Virus record (IMG/VR): IMGVR_UViG_3300037132_000065
Coordinates: 1 to 43,248 of that record
DNA: 43,248 nt
Source of the DNA: a virus
Reading direction: 5' to 3' (one strand)
How positions within the stretch are numbered: the first letter of the stretch is position 1; every line of letters starts with the position of its first letter. Below are positions 14,170 through 26,100 of the stretch, piece after piece. The translations under genes were made by a program, and so were the position numbers. The notes beneath the pieces were generated by a model, which worked only from the letters and a program-made list of their open reading frames with translations, was not told the origin of the DNA and searched no databases.

Positions 14170-17100
14170 CTACCTCTTGGTTATGGGAGTGGTTACGTCT
14201 TGCCAATGGTACGGGATGTTTTGGTGCATATGCTTCCATCCGTTTATCACAAGTGTATCAATTTCCTTCGGGTTGTTCGATGCAATTAAGGCGGAAGAAA
14301 GCATTTCCTCTGCATCAGATTGCTTAAAATGTTCTTTATCAAACATTAATTTTTCAGTGCTTTTTATAACTTCAACGCCTCTGGTTATAACGTCTTCACC
14401 TGGATATAAGTGATATGCCCACGGTCGAACGCTGTGCATGGCATTGAGTCCGTAATCTCCCACGCCTCTAGCCAATGGCAACATTTCAAACGAAGCGATT
14501 GCAATTTTTTCAGTCAACCTGCGTTTTTTATCTTCATTATTTTGAATCATTGGGTTTCTGAAAACTTCATTTACTCCCCAATTTATGATCGCCGGAGTAA
14601 GTACAAAGCTATTGAACAGTTTGGCCGTTGCCAAGCAACCAGTCAAATAGTCTTTGTTCTTGAAGTTTCCTTGAGCCTTTTTAGCGTCAATGTAAAATCT
14701 ATTGCCCCAAGAAGCGAACACTTGAAAAGCAGGAGCAAGACCTTTCTCAAATTCTCCTGCGTTCTCGCCTCTTGAGAACATTACATGATGAGTCTTTGAT
14801 CCGGTTCCAAACACGTTATCAACGAACTCCCTAGCCAGATGAGCCGCTTCGTAATCGCTCTTTCCTTCGGCTTTAGCATTATTGTAAATCGTATCGAAGT
14901 GAGTGTATGAAACAAGTTTGTGTGCCAAACGCTCGGATAGGTATTTGGTTTGATTGTAGAATACTTGCCAAGAGTTTTTACCCAAAGACTCTTCATGAAA
15001 CTGTTGAGCATTATAATTAAATGTGTTACCTATCAATTTCATGGAAGGGTCTATTTTGTTGACTCTATCCTCGATAGCCTTGAACTTATCTCCCGAAGGA
15101 ATAACAACTCCGTTGTCCCACATAGACCTTGCGAATTGGTTCTTATCCTCCCAAAGAGATCGGTTAATATCGGTCATTAACTTGATCGGGTACATCTTGG
15201 GACGCCAACCAATGTTGTAGCTTAGTTCTGAAATCCTGGCCCATCTCAAAGCATTAGCTATGGAGTTTATGGCTGTGTTTCCGAATTGCTTGCCATGTCC
15301 ACCTTTTGCAAGATAAGACAGTTGGTCTGTAAACAGCTTCGCTCCATTGTTGGTTAACACATCGGCCAAAGAAGAATAAACAACTTTATTTTTCAAAAGT
15401 TTGTTAACGTCACGCACAGCTTCGGCATAACTTATGTAGTGCATCAACTGGTTTAAATCTTGTGAAAAAATATCTTTATCAAGTGTCAATGGCTTGTTCA
15501 AGTTTTTAATTCTTGATTTAGAGAAATCATCTGTCGCGCGGCTTACGTTAAAGTTCTTGTATGCGTTTTCCAGTTCTACGGCAGAATCTTTAGCTGTTGG
15601 AGGTGCAAGTGATTGATCATAATCAAGATGATGATGCCAACCTTCGTATGTTTTGCCATTGAATTTAACTGGGACTTTCTCGGTTGATCCTGGTTCAACC
15701 CCGTGAAGTTTTAGTTCAACGGCCTTGGCAAGGGGCCACAGTTTCTCTCTGACTTCGCATGTTTCCTTGATGTAATCCATATCATGATCAGTCAAATGAG
15801 ACTTCATGTTTTCTATAGCTTTATCAGAAAATCCGTTTCCGTCCTTGATGCGTTGCAATCCCTCGACATTTCCAATGTTACGCATAACATTGTGAATTTC
15901 CATAATAGACATTTGCTTGAACTTGCCATCTCCCATATCCACAGAAACCTTTTTCTTCATCCTGTCTCCAAAAGAATTATCGGAGAAGTGTTTGTTTCTA
16001 ATATCAGTCAATTCTTTGTATGTACTTTCCTCCATCACTTGATGATTTGATTCTGAATCGCGAAGTTTTCTAGTAATGAAGTCGTGTAAAGGACCGCTCT
16101 TTCCTTCAATTCGCTCCGCAACACTCTCTAATTGACCGAGAGAACGAATCCAAGTGCCTTCAAGCATTGCGGATATAGAGTTTTTTGTTTTCTCCCTATC
16201 TTTATACTCCGCAACCTTTGAACACTTATCTTTAATAGAAGAAACAGCCGAATCAAAACTTCGGCGTTCTCCTGCGGCTTCAATCTCGTTGGTTATCTTT
16301 CCGAAGTGATAAATGCCAGTTGCGGCATTTACTACAGCCTTTAATTCACCAAGAGTAAGGGATGTATGATCTTGTTTTTTAAGATCATTGAAACCATCGG
16401 GGAAGGCATATTCCCAATGCTCATCTTCCTCGGTCATTCTTCCGATTAACTGAGATAACGTTTCTTCTTTCCAACCACTTCCGGTTTTAACCATTCCGGT
16501 AGCGTCAAGTATTTTTGATTCATGTTGTCCATCCATGTGTTCGGCAATAGCTTCCATGTCTGTTTTGCGAAAATCAGCAAGATTGAACTTTGACAGCAAT
16601 TCATTGATTCGTTTTGCAATACCTACTGGTACTTTTAGAACACCAGGTTCTTCCATTCTTGTTTTTTCATCTAGGTATGACGCCGTTCTAATAAGTTTAG
16701 GAACAACGTCTTGGTTACGAACAGCTAACTTAGCAAGTTCGTGATTCAACAACTCCTTGTATTTCCATTTAGCCGCATTCGCGTAATCTTTCTTTTCTGC
16801 GTATTTACCGTATTGCTCAGCGGCGTTCTTACACGCTGTTTGGTACTTATCAAACCTAATCGACTCTCCCGAAGGAGTGTCATTAAGTATCGAACGGGCT
16901 TCCGTTTTAGCTTTGTCTTGAATAGCCTTGGCTTGATCTTTTTCTTTAACTGCATTAGCCTTACGAGCTTCTTCTGATTGTTCGACTGTAGAACCAACTT
17001 CTTCTGGACTGATATTCAATAACTTGGCGTATTCAGCGCTAAGTTGATTAGACCTGGCGTCACCGTACATTAACGCCAAATTAGCTTTAGTTTCGTTAGC

Positions 17101-20100
17101 GTTACCTGGAGCGTGATACTGTTTCATTTCAAGGTCAAGACGGTTCTGTATCTCTGCGTTTTTATCGGCATTTAATGCGATAGAAGCCCCAACCGAAGCG
17201 TCTTGTTCTCCTGAAATTGCAATGCCTATGTTCTCGAACAAAGCCCGTTCTTCAGGCGTTGACGTGTTATCCAACACCTTTTTGGCTACGTCTTTGTAGT
17301 CTGGATTAAGACTATCAAGCACTTGCCATTTAGGGCTACTATTTACATATTTCTCGGCTCGTTCCTTCGCGTCTTGATATATCTTAGATTCTTGCTCTTT
17401 AGGATCGGGTGTCATCCGTTGCATTTGTTTAGATATGATTTCATCGGGATGAAGTTTAATGTTATCCGCTTCGGCCTTAGCCTTTGCTTGTTGGGCATCC
17501 AATCCATTTTCTTTTTTGTATGCGTTGAAACTAGATTTGTACGAAACGTCATACGCACTCTGTAATGAATCGTAATGACGTTTGGTCCATTCGTGCATCT
17601 CTTCTGGACTCAATCCTTTAGGAGCCTCTGGGGTATATCCATTGTGTTGAGCGGCATCGTCTATGTCTGTTTGAGTGGACATAATGCGGTCGTAGACTCG
17701 ACGCATATCAGGCGTCATTTCAACACCAAGGTACTTCTGCATGGTTTCGTAGGTCGGGTATACCATACGAATCCATTTTGCGAACCTATCATAAACAGCC
17801 TTCATGCCCTTGGCAGGAACATCACCCTCCCACAAACGGTATTCAAAACCCCTAGCAAAACGTTCGTGTTTATCTCTGGCGGAATCGGTTATTTTCCCAT
17901 CCTTGCGTTCAAAAACATCATCCCAAGAATTTGCATCAAGGAATTTAAGAGTGTCCTTCTCCATTTGTTTAAGCTCAGGAGAAGCGTCTTTTCCTTTGAG
18001 CATATCGCGCATAACGTAAAGGAAAGCATGGGCGCTTTCGTGAAATATAGTCGATTGGTCTTTGTTCTCGTCTAGCAGGATATGGAACGTTTTTTTGCCG
18101 GTTTCAGGATCGTAGGCGACTCTAATCGCTCCCCTGTTATCCTGATTATGTTCGACATAATCATTTCTATTTCTAAGAAGCTCCCTCGCCTCAAAGTCTT
18201 GGAACGTAACGTTCTTACCAAGTTCTTCGCGGATATTGGCCTGATCCTTAAGCATATCCCCGCTTGTTTCGTATCCATGAAGTTCATCTCCTTGTTTCCT
18301 TGTAATAAACGTTCCGTCGCCCTTCATAAATCCAGTGTGTTCATCAATTATCCCTTTAAGTCCCAAGCGTTTGATTATGTCTGAATGTTCTTCCCCTTCT
18401 AAACCAACATAAATCTCGCCAGTAACAGGGTCTTTAATCGCGGCTCTAAGACCCATTTTTTCTTCGCGGGATTTAAGATAATCAGCTTGTGTTTTCCCTT
18501 TACTATCTACTTTTTGAGCATTGAGTTTGTCCCAACTCATTCCCGTTTGATTAAACACTTCGTTATTTTGTTCAGGGGTTGAGTTAATGAACGGCTTATC
18601 AAACGACTTTTTATTATTATGAAACTCCATCCCAAATGTTTCGGCTCCTTTATCCAACAAGTTTGAAGCCCATTTAGCTACGGCAACACCTTTAGATTTA
18701 GCCTCTCCGGTTTTCATTACACTTTCAATAATCTTATCTTCTAAAGCCTTGCGTCGTTCTGCTACCTTGTCTTGCTCCGTTTGTATAGACTTGGTTTTAT
18801 CTAATTCGTCCTTAGCTTCTCTAACCGAAGGAACATCGTGGTTAACCTTCATCTCATCAATCAATGGCAACAACGTCTTGGCCTTACCGGAAGTAAGTAA
18901 TTCTTCTAATGGAATCTCCACATGGGATGAAGCTGGGTTGGTATAAGACTCGACGGATTTATCACCGAACTCTTTTAGAACATCTTCTGGTTTCTTATCT
19001 TGACAAAACTCTTCAAACGTGTCCGTGGGAATGATTACAGACCCAACCCCAGGATGAGCCTCTTTCATGGCCTTGATAGCTTCTTGAGAATGGCTCTTAG
19101 CGTCTTTATCCGATATGGTTTCATGATTCAGTAAATCGACTAAAGCTTTGTTTGACGCTTTAGAAGCATCGAAATCAGCTTGCGCCTTTCTGTATGCGTC
19201 CTGGCCTTTTAATAAAGAAGATGCTCCTTTAGCAATATGAGGCGCACTCCATCCAATGCTAGACAGCGAACTTTCGGCAATGTTTTCTTTTGCTTTTTGA
19301 TAGTAATTTTGAAACGCATTTGGATCAGCACCCGTAGCTTTATCAACAATTGAATTTGCAAGCAATTGAGCCTGACCTTGAACCGCAAACGCTCCCGACG
19401 TTTCGAGATATGTTCTTACGGTATTAGTTAACATATCTTTTGCCAATGAAGGCCCGAACTTAACAACTAACGGCCTATACAAAACTCCAACGGCACTACC
19501 CACAAATGGTAATGGAATTGCCATTGTTGCGCCTGTAATACCGGCTTTTAAAGTTGAAGCTCCATATCCTTCTCCGTGCTTTAAACTTTCGGCCTCTGTC
19601 ATAGCAGACATGGCCCCGCCAGTACTCAACATCATTACAACTTTGCCAACACCTGCGGCCAATCCAAGTTCAGCAGTTGCCACGAAAGCCGCAATATTCG
19701 GAAGCCATTGAGCCAACTTGTGCGCCGCGCCTTCATAATATTCTGGGTCAGAAAGACTAAGGCTTTTGTCTCCCGTTAAATCTCTGTCTCCGATTGAAGT
19801 AACAATATCGCTTGCGGATTTATCTAAACTTCGTACCCACTCTTGCTCTTTATCGTATCCTGGCAGACTATATCCGGTTGCATCTTTCACGAACTTTCCG
19901 GCAAGAGAACCAACACCAACTGCATTTGATGCTAGTGTATAAGTTCCTTTTTGAAGGTTATCAATAAGGCTCTCTCGTTTTGACAAATCAGGAAGATCGT
20001 TATGAACCGCCGCCATATTTGTCGGGTCTTCAAGGAACTTGGACAATCCAGGGCTGTTGGTCTGCATTTTGTTTAAAAACTCTTGATCCGGTTGGCTCAT

Positions 20101-20436
20101 AGCCTTTCGAGCCGATTCAAGATTTTGTCTTACAATGTCAGGACTGATTCCGGTTTTTTTACCGATTTCTAAAGAATCGGCGTTGTCTTTGGCCGATGTA
20201 TCAGAAACACGATTGTAATTAGTGAGTATCGCAGACTCTTTTGGAGAAACAGAACCAACCGCTTCCTTTGTTTCAAGCATATCTTTATTTGGAAACGGGG
20301 TGGCTTGTTGTTCTGGATAAAAATTACTTTTTGATGGAGGAGTATAAACCAAACCGTTTTCGGCAACCGTTTCTGGTTTTGGACCGGTTTGCAATGGTTG
20401 AGTATTATCGGTAGGTGGAGTGTATTGAAGTTCCAA
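14170..20436 (-). CDS. Giant internal/ejection virion protein with HExxH metallopeptidase motif (2088 aa)
   Basis: By position, just before the fibre and after two other internal proteins, this is the large ejected core protein, analogous to T7 gp16 but much larger. It starts at TTG 20436, with an AAGAGAG site overlapping the end of the upstream gene. A hydrophobic Gly-rich stretch near residues 240-370 could insert into a membrane. The pattern STIFHESAHAFLYVM, about residues 794-808, contains a HExxH zinc-peptidase signature. Much of the centre is highly charged helix (Lys/Glu/Asp-rich). The C-terminal ~450 residues look folded, with Trp-rich WRPKMYPIKLMTDI and a membrane-like LTPAIINWGV. 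A polyvalent multi-domain protein is likely; I do not see a transglycosylase motif. Confidence 0.75.
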   Translation of the reverse strand: MELQYTPPTDNTQPLQTGPKPETVAENGLVYTPPSKSNFYPEQQATPFPNKDMLETKEAVGSVSPKESAILTNYNRVSDTSAKDNADSLEIGKKTGISPDIVRQNLESARKAMSQPDQEFLNKMQTNSPGLSKFLEDPTNMAAVHNDLPDLSKRESLIDNLQKGTYTLASNAVGVGSLAGKFVKDATGYSLPGYDKEQEWVRSLDKSASDIVTSIGDRDLTGDKSLSLSDPEYYEGAAHKLAQWLPNIAAFVATAELGLAAGVGKVVMMLSTGGAMSAMTEAESLKHGEGYGASTLKAGITGATMAIPLPFVGSAVGVLYRPLVVKFGPSLAKDMLTNTVRTYLETSGAFAVQGQAQLLANSIVDKATGADPNAFQNYYQKAKENIAESSLSSIGWSAPHIAKGASSLLKGQDAYRKAQADFDASKASNKALVDLLNHETISDKDAKSHSQEAIKAMKEAHPGVGSVIIPTDTFEEFCQDKKPEDVLKEFGDKSVESYTNPASSHVEIPLEELLTSGKAKTLLPLIDEMKVNHDVPSVREAKDELDKTKSIQTEQDKVAERRKALEDKIIESVMKTGEAKSKGVAVAKWASNLLDKGAETFGMEFHNNKKSFDKPFINSTPEQNNEVFNQTGMSWDKLNAQKVDSKGKTQADYLKSREEKMGLRAAIKDPVTGEIYVGLEGEEHSDIIKRLGLKGIIDEHTGFMKGDGTFITRKQGDELHGYETSGDMLKDQANIREELGKNVTFQDFEARELLRNRNDYVEHNQDNRGAIRVAYDPETGKKTFHILLDENKDQSTIFHESAHAFLYVMRDMLKGKDASPELKQMEKDTLKFLDANSWDDVFERKDGKITDSARDKHERFARGFEYRLWEGDVPAKGMKAVYDRFAKWIRMVYPTYETMQKYLGVEMTPDMRRVYDRIMSTQTDIDDAAQHNGYTPEAPKGLSPEEMHEWTKRHYDSLQSAYDVSYKSSFNAYKKENGLDAQQAKAKAEADNIKLHPDEIISKQMQRMTPDPKEQESKIYQDAKERAEKYVNSSPKWQVLDSLNPDYKDVAKKVLDNTSTPEERALFENIGIAISGEQDASVGASIALNADKNAEIQNRLDLEMKQYHAPGNANETKANLALMYGDARSNQLSAEYAKLLNISPEEVGSTVEQSEEARKANAVKEKDQAKAIQDKAKTEARSILNDTPSGESIRFDKYQTACKNAAEQYGKYAEKKDYANAAKWKYKELLNHELAKLAVRNQDVVPKLIRTASYLDEKTRMEEPGVLKVPVGIAKRINELLSKFNLADFRKTDMEAIAEHMDGQHESKILDATGMVKTGSGWKEETLSQLIGRMTEEDEHWEYAFPDGFNDLKKQDHTSLTLGELKAVVNAATGIYHFGKITNEIEAAGERRSFDSAVSSIKDKCSKVAEYKDREKTKNSISAMLEGTWIRSLGQLESVAERIEGKSGPLHDFITRKLRDSESNHQVMEESTYKELTDIRNKHFSDNSFGDRMKKKVSVDMGDGKFKQMSIMEIHNVMRNIGNVEGLQRIKDGNGFSDKAIENMKSHLTDHDMDYIKETCEVREKLWPLAKAVELKLHGVEPGSTEKVPVKFNGKTYEGWHHHLDYDQSLAPPTAKDSAVELENAYKNFNVSRATDDFSKSRIKNLNKPLTLDKDIFSQDLNQLMHYISYAEAVRDVNKLLKNKVVYSSLADVLTNNGAKLFTDQLSYLAKGGHGKQFGNTAINSIANALRWARISELSYNIGWRPKMYPIKLMTDINRSLWEDKNQFARSMWDNGVVIPSGDKFKAIEDRVNKIDPSMKLIGNTFNYNAQQFHEESLGKNSWQVFYNQTKYLSERLAHKLVSYTHFDTIYNNAKAEGKSDYEAAHLAREFVDNVFGTGSKTHHVMFSRGENAGEFEKGLAPAFQVFASWGNRFYIDAKKAQGNFKNKDYLTGCLATAKLFNSFVLTPAIINWGVNEVFRNPMIQNNEDKKRRLTEKIAIASFEMLPLARGVGDYGLNAMHSVRPWAYHLYPGEDVITRGVEVIKSTEKLMFDKEHFKQSDAEEMLSSALIASNNPKEIDTLVINGWKHMHQNIPYHWQDVTTPITKR

Positions 20437-20438
20437 TG

Positions 20439-22493
20439 CTATCTCTCTTTCAAAGAGCTAGGTTTTGAGATGAACGTGGGCTTCTCTTCTTCTTTAGGAA
20501 CTTCAACCTTTTCCATCATAACCTGTTGGATGTTTTCCCATGTGGGTTTTACAGTATATCCTTTTTCGTTTGGAGGAAGATTATTTATTAGTTTTATGGC
20601 ATTTTGAACGGCCTTGATGCCTTCGGGGGATTGAAGAATCGGAGTAAGTTTCTCACTCAATTTCTCATAATCACTTGCGTCGTTTGAGTATTTAACCGCA
20701 TCCAAAACAGATTGGGTCTGATTACCCAAAGTGTTTTTAAGATTAGATGCAAACTTCATTTGACGGGAAGTTTGTTCTTGATTGCTCAAAGGAATTTTGT
20801 AATTAGGAACAGAAGACATTTTCCATTTTCCTATTTCACCAGGAACGGCAGTTGCCCCATATTTCGACAAATCTCTAAAGAAGTTTGGATTCTTTTTGTT
20901 GTCTGCGCCAGGTTCATCTTTAACCAGGTCTTGAGCAAACTTAACTGCACCTGTAAAATTAACCATTTGCTCTTTATGAGGGTGTATCAGGCTATCGTTG
21001 TTAGCCTGATACACCTCGTTTTGTAACTGAGAAAGCAATTCATATTGACGTTTAGGGTCTGTCTGAGTAGCGTTTACAATCACTTGTTTAGCCGCATTAT
21101 AATTGTTAATAGCTTCTGTAGGGATCATCCCATTGTTTTTCTTTTTAACTATATCCAACCCTTTCCTGTAATCTTCCACGCTTATTTGCTTGCTATCATA
21201 CATATCTTTTAGTTCGGATGCTCCGGCTTTGCCTTTCATCATGTTACTTTCCCAATCAACCATGTCGGTAGGACCAGAAATGATTGTAGGTTCAGTGAAC
21301 GCCTGTTTCGCAATTTCTCCCATCATCTCTCGTTCTTCTTCTTTTCCTGCGCCAAAAACGGTTCTGTATTTTTCGCGTTGAGCAATTAAAGAAGGAAGTT
21401 GAAATCTAGGATCATCTGGATTTGCTTCGTTTTGGTGACGAGTTGTTATGCAAAGGTCTTTCCAAGCATTAAGGGCATCTGATTTTTTTTGAATCGTTTT
21501 GTTACTATCTATCTTTGCAAACTGCATCATGTCTTCATAAACTTTTCTTGCATGAATATCATCGCTCTTGAATCTGTCGCTTTTACGAACGTAATCCCAC
21601 AAAGCCGATTCTTTTTCTCGGCCTTCGCTATTAAAAAACTTTTCTTTATCAGCAACAATTCCCTTAATGCCTTCGTTCTTGTCTCCATAATACTCCTGAT
21701 AGGCTTGAGAAGCCGCTACCGGGGCATCGTACTTTTCAACAAAACGATCGTATTGAGCTTCTGTTATTTTCCCACTATCCCTATAGTCCTTTAGGTCTTT
21801 AGGTATCTGATAACCTTGATTGTGCGTGGCCTTCTGATCTCCTATTGTTTCCAACACTCCTTCATGTATCGCTTGTCTATCCTTCTCGATGGCTTCTGGT
21901 GTCCAATGATTCAAACGTGCCGCTTCGTCGCTGGACTTATACATATCGTTGATGTTGCGTTGAACTGCGTTAGGATCGTTGTAATTCATCCCAATGTCGT
22001 GAAGTTTGGCCCCTCGTTGAACCATGAACTTCTCAGTATCTATCTTAGGAGTTTGAGTTGCAACGTGCTGACCAATATCGTTAATCAACCTTGCACGATG
22101 TTCTGCCGAAAGATTGTCAATAGCCTGTTGCTGTCTTTGGTCTGTAACACCGTCCCTTAAAGACTTAACGTTTTCATCGAACATCTTAACTGCGGGATTA
22201 GCGGCTTCAAATGCGTTTGTTCCTTCGTAATCTTTAACTTTGCCAAGTAGGTTACTTGAAAGCAACGTCAACTGTGCATCGTAGTGGTTCTTGACGGCAA
22301 AATCAGCGTGTTCTTGAGCTTGCTTCATGTAATCTTCGGCAGACTTCTTTACTTCTTCTGCACCTTGAGCGTACCTCTGATTAACGTCTTCGTTGCTCGG
22401 AATATCAATATGTTCCCGAACATTGGGAGTTATTTCAGGTCTAACTTCGGGGGCCTTGAACGGACTTTCTACCGTTGGAACTCGTGTACTCAT
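20439..22493 (-). CDS. Internal virion protein, coiled-coil rich (684 aa)
   Basis: The start overlaps the stop of the upstream gene (ATGA). Charged helices dominate (EEVKKSAEDYMKQAQEHADF near the start) with no membrane segment or catalytic motif. Its place between a gp14-like protein and the giant protein matches the T7 gp15 slot in ejectosome gene order. The assignment as the middle ejection protein is by position and composition only. Confidence 0.65.
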   Translation of the reverse strand: MSTRVPTVESPFKAPEVRPEITPNVREHIDIPSNEDVNQRYAQGAEEVKKSAEDYMKQAQEHADFAVKNHYDAQLTLLSSNLLGKVKDYEGTNAFEAANPAVKMFDENVKSLRDGVTDQRQQQAIDNLSAEHRARLINDIGQHVATQTPKIDTEKFMVQRGAKLHDIGMNYNDPNAVQRNINDMYKSSDEAARLNHWTPEAIEKDRQAIHEGVLETIGDQKATHNQGYQIPKDLKDYRDSGKITEAQYDRFVEKYDAPVAASQAYQEYYGDKNEGIKGIVADKEKFFNSEGREKESALWDYVRKSDRFKSDDIHARKVYEDMMQFAKIDSNKTIQKKSDALNAWKDLCITTRHQNEANPDDPRFQLPSLIAQREKYRTVFGAGKEEEREMMGEIAKQAFTEPTIISGPTDMVDWESNMMKGKAGASELKDMYDSKQISVEDYRKGLDIVKKKNNGMIPTEAINNYNAAKQVIVNATQTDPKRQYELLSQLQNEVYQANNDSLIHPHKEQMVNFTGAVKFAQDLVKDEPGADNKKNPNFFRDLSKYGATAVPGEIGKWKMSSVPNYKIPLSNQEQTSRQMKFASNLKNTLGNQTQSVLDAVKYSNDASDYEKLSEKLTPILQSPEGIKAVQNAIKLINNLPPNEKGYTVKPTWENIQQVMMEKVEVPKEEEKPTFISKPSSLKER

Positions 22494-23143
22494 GATGCGG
22501 CTCCCGCGACTTTCATTCCAGCCGAAGCAAACCCAGACAACGCTCCATAGAACCCGGAACTCTTCTCGGATTCGGCCTTAATGTCTTGGAGTTTGGCTTC
22601 TCCCTGATCCTGTATGGCTTCCATGTTGTATCCAAACGCCTTAGCATAGGCGTTGTTTCTGATCGTTAAAATGTCCCTGGCTCCTATTTCGGATGTGGCG
22701 TTTGTTACGGATTGGGCGCCTTCGCTACGAACATTTATGCCTTCGCCTGCTTGAGCGGATATTTCTCCGCCTATTTGTTGGGCGTTCCGTTCGCTCATGC
22801 GCTGTTCATCAAACGACTCTTGGTTCCAAAGTTCTTTGGTTCTGATGGATTGCAACTGGGCGTTACGCATGTATTCGCCAGAACGAAACTTGGCGGTTAC
22901 AGCATTGGAGTTTCCTTCGATAAACGAGGTTATTCCAGCGTCCAACCCTTTGAGTATGTTCAATCCCGACGATGTTATTTCATCAGTTTTTGACATTTTA
23001 GCAATGTTGGTAGGAGCAATGTGTGTAGTACCGGAATCACCAAATGACGGATTTGAAAGACCGGAAAAGCTATCATGATCCATAGGTTCGATACTTGGAT
23101 CGGTAGCTACAGGGGTTGGAACGCTTAATTGTAGATCGTCCAT
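22490..23143 (-). CDS. Internal virion protein, gp14-like (217 aa)
   Basis: The middle of the protein is helical and Gln/Ala/Glu-rich (NAQQIGGEISAQAGEGINVR), and the C-terminus is Gly/Ala-rich and hydrophobic (FYGALSGFASAGMKVAGAAS), as in the small ejection protein of T7-like phages. It lies directly after the large tail-tube protein and before the other two ejection proteins. Its ATG follows a GGGGAAATAAC site. Confidence 0.6.
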   Translation of the reverse strand: MDDLQLSVPTPVATDPSIEPMDHDSFSGLSNPSFGDSGTTHIAPTNIAKMSKTDEITSSGLNILKGLDAGITSFIEGNSNAVTAKFRSGEYMRNAQLQSIRTKELWNQESFDEQRMSERNAQQIGGEISAQAGEGINVRSEGAQSVTNATSEIGARDILTIRNNAYAKAFGYNMEAIQDQGEAKLQDIKAESEKSSGFYGALSGFASAGMKVAGAAS

Positions 23144-23144
23144 G

Positions 23145-26100
23145 TTATTTCCCCATTTCCTTCGCGTCGATGGTAAATCCTAGCGCGGAAATTGTTAACG
23201 GAAGCGGGTCTAAACTACGCACAAACCCTGCGGCTCCGTAAGTAAATGTCCCTGCAAAGTTAACCAAAACACGCCCAGTAACCAAATCTACCGTGCTGTC
23301 GTATCCGGCCTGATCCCTGATCTTCGCCTCAGTTAAACCGAAAACATTGTCCGTTGCATGGTTCGACCCTGGCATGTTCTGAGGCGAACTCAAGTTATCT
23401 CCGGGATCTTGTGATCCAACCCAGAAGCTTTGAGATGATTTTAGCATTAAAGAGCATTGCTTGAGTATTGTCTTTTTGTTTATGTACGAGTCTTTTGGTT
23501 CATCATAATCAAGTGTTTCAATACTTGACATGTAAGGAAACCCAACACGAATCACTTCTCCGAAATCAGGCAACTTTGCGTATGTGTTTGAGTCCATCGT
23601 TATAAACGATACCGTGTCTGAAATGTTTAAATTCATTGGATTGCAAACAACGTTGGCGTCAATGGTGGCCGCAATTCCCGTTGCTCCATAAATAGGAGCC
23701 GAACATTCAATAATATCTTGCGCTAAACTCCAATCTGTTGTAGCTAGATTAATCATGTTTCCGTATATTGCGTTATCCGTTGACCCGCTGTTGGTTCCGT
23801 CTGGAACAAAACGGTCAACTTCAACGGTCATGTTTTTTGGATCAATGTATGAAACCGGAGTGCATTTAACCAAGTATCCATCTGCACCGCGAATAAACCA
23901 CTTGATGTGCTGGTATAAACCTCCTGAAGTGTCGGAAGGGAAGTAATTTTCAGAGCAATTCAACGTCCAAAGCTTTCCGATGGTTGGTGGAACAAGCATC
24001 ATGGTTTTATCACTCGTGTTTCTTCCGTCATACGAAACCGAGCAATCCAAGAAGTTTGAGTCTTTAACGTCAAACCATTGGTCCGAAGACATTCGTTCGA
24101 TGAACCTGTAATCCGTTCCACCAATGGTTCGTTTTACAACAGCGTAAACGGCGTCTTCGATTCCCTCAATAACAGCACAGAAGTTCTCAAAAGTACCTTG
24201 AGTGGTCCTTCTCCACCAAGCCGCAAGCTGTTGCTCTGGACAATAAGTCAATCCCAACGCTACTCCATCATTACGAGCGCACCAAACTGTACCGTCATAA
24301 ATGCGTTGGTAGTCCCAATCCTTGATCGAATATCCTTCCACCAAATGTTTCGAGAATAAAGTTATTTCTTCGGACGATGCAATGTATGTATAACCGTAAG
24401 GCGTTATTTGCACCTGCATATCTCTAACAAGCGAAGTCTGGGCTTGGGAGTATAGAACTGACTTGTTTATCTTTAACGGTCTTAAGTCTGAACAACCGTT
24501 ATACGTTTGAGGAGTGCAATTAATGTTTGTTGTAGTCAGCGTTCCTGTAGAATCCCCCTTGAGTACAATTTCTCCTTGATCCGTAAACACGATCAAGAAC
24601 CCAAAGTTTACTAAGTGCTTGATCTTTGCCCCAGCATCAGCTTCAAGGTCTTGATGAATAATGGCATCATCCGACTGCAAGTTAGTTCTGGTGGTAAAGT
24701 TTTCTAAATATCCGGTTCTTGATGCGTTAAAACCCAAAAGTTTTTTATTCGTTGCGCACAAGCAAAGCCGTTGTTGGTAACTTTCAACGCACGAAGGATA
24801 ATCATCTTTAGTAACAAATACCGGATTATAAGTGGGGGGGCAGTAGGTTGTGTCCGCTGTCATTCCAGTATCTTTAAAAGTATAACCCTGAGTTGAACCA
24901 ATAAATCCATAAACTCCTCCAACGGATTTATAAATGTTGTATTCAATCTGAAACGGATAAGTGTTCTCAATAGAATACCTATTTATATCGAGAGTTATTG
25001 TTATCGGTTTTTCTCCGGTAGGAGCCGCAACGTTTTTTGATTTAATCTCGGTTGGCGCAATTTTTCCTGAAATCGTTGAAGGAATCGTTCCATATCCCGA
25101 TGGATCGGTAAAAATTTTAAATACATTATCTGCTAATCCGTTAATGTAAACATTAAAAACCCTATCGTCAATTAATTCAATTTTTGTGCCAGTTATAAGT
25201 ATTTGACTTCCGTTGTCTAAAATTTCCGCCGACGATCCATGAGAATTTTCTAATGTAGTTATCTCTATGTATTTGTTTGTTGTATCAAAAACAATGTTTG
25301 AAATATTTAAATTTCCAGAAGACCCGGCTTGAGTTTGTTCAGCAATAAACAGACCGTTTCCTAAACGTTCTCCGGCTGAATTATAACACTCTATTGGATT
25401 AAAACTAAATAAAGTGAAACTTTGATCCGCCCAATCTCCAACATATTCAAAATAAATAGCGTGATCCCCTACGTTTTGGTCAAACCATTGAGTCATCCAA
25501 AGAGGGCCTACAGTTTCAGAATCATATGGAGTTTGAGAAACCAAAATTCTTCCTATGCCAACGGCATCGTCTATTATTGTTTGCAAAGCGGATAACGATG
25601 CTGGTCCACTAAATTCAGATGTGGTAATGTTATCAAATGTAAGTGAAAATCTAGTTATTATATACAATTGTCCCGGAACAACTCCCCCGGTATCTCTTTT
25701 TAATCTTTGTATGGCGTTTTTTGGAGTTGCATATCTTAAAGGAATCGGAAAAGATTCTTCTCCATCAGAAAGTCTTTCGACGGTTACTTTATAATCATAT
25801 TCATATAACCCAGCTTCATATCCATCAACATGAGCTTGCAAGTAATCGGATTTAATCGACGGGATAGTCATTACTTTTTTAAAGTAAAAGCCCGGAACAT
25901 CTTTGTCAAACACGAGTTCCATTGGAGCATAAGACGGATGAACGATGTAAAGAACGCCGTTGACTTGCCCAAACTTCAATGCACTTAAATCATCTTGGGC
26001 GTAATTCGTTTGAAGTTCGTAAGTGGTTCCGGTTATTTGATACCAATAATCGGTATGCGTATCCGGTTCTTTGTTTGAGTTATCATTGTTTTGATTGTAT

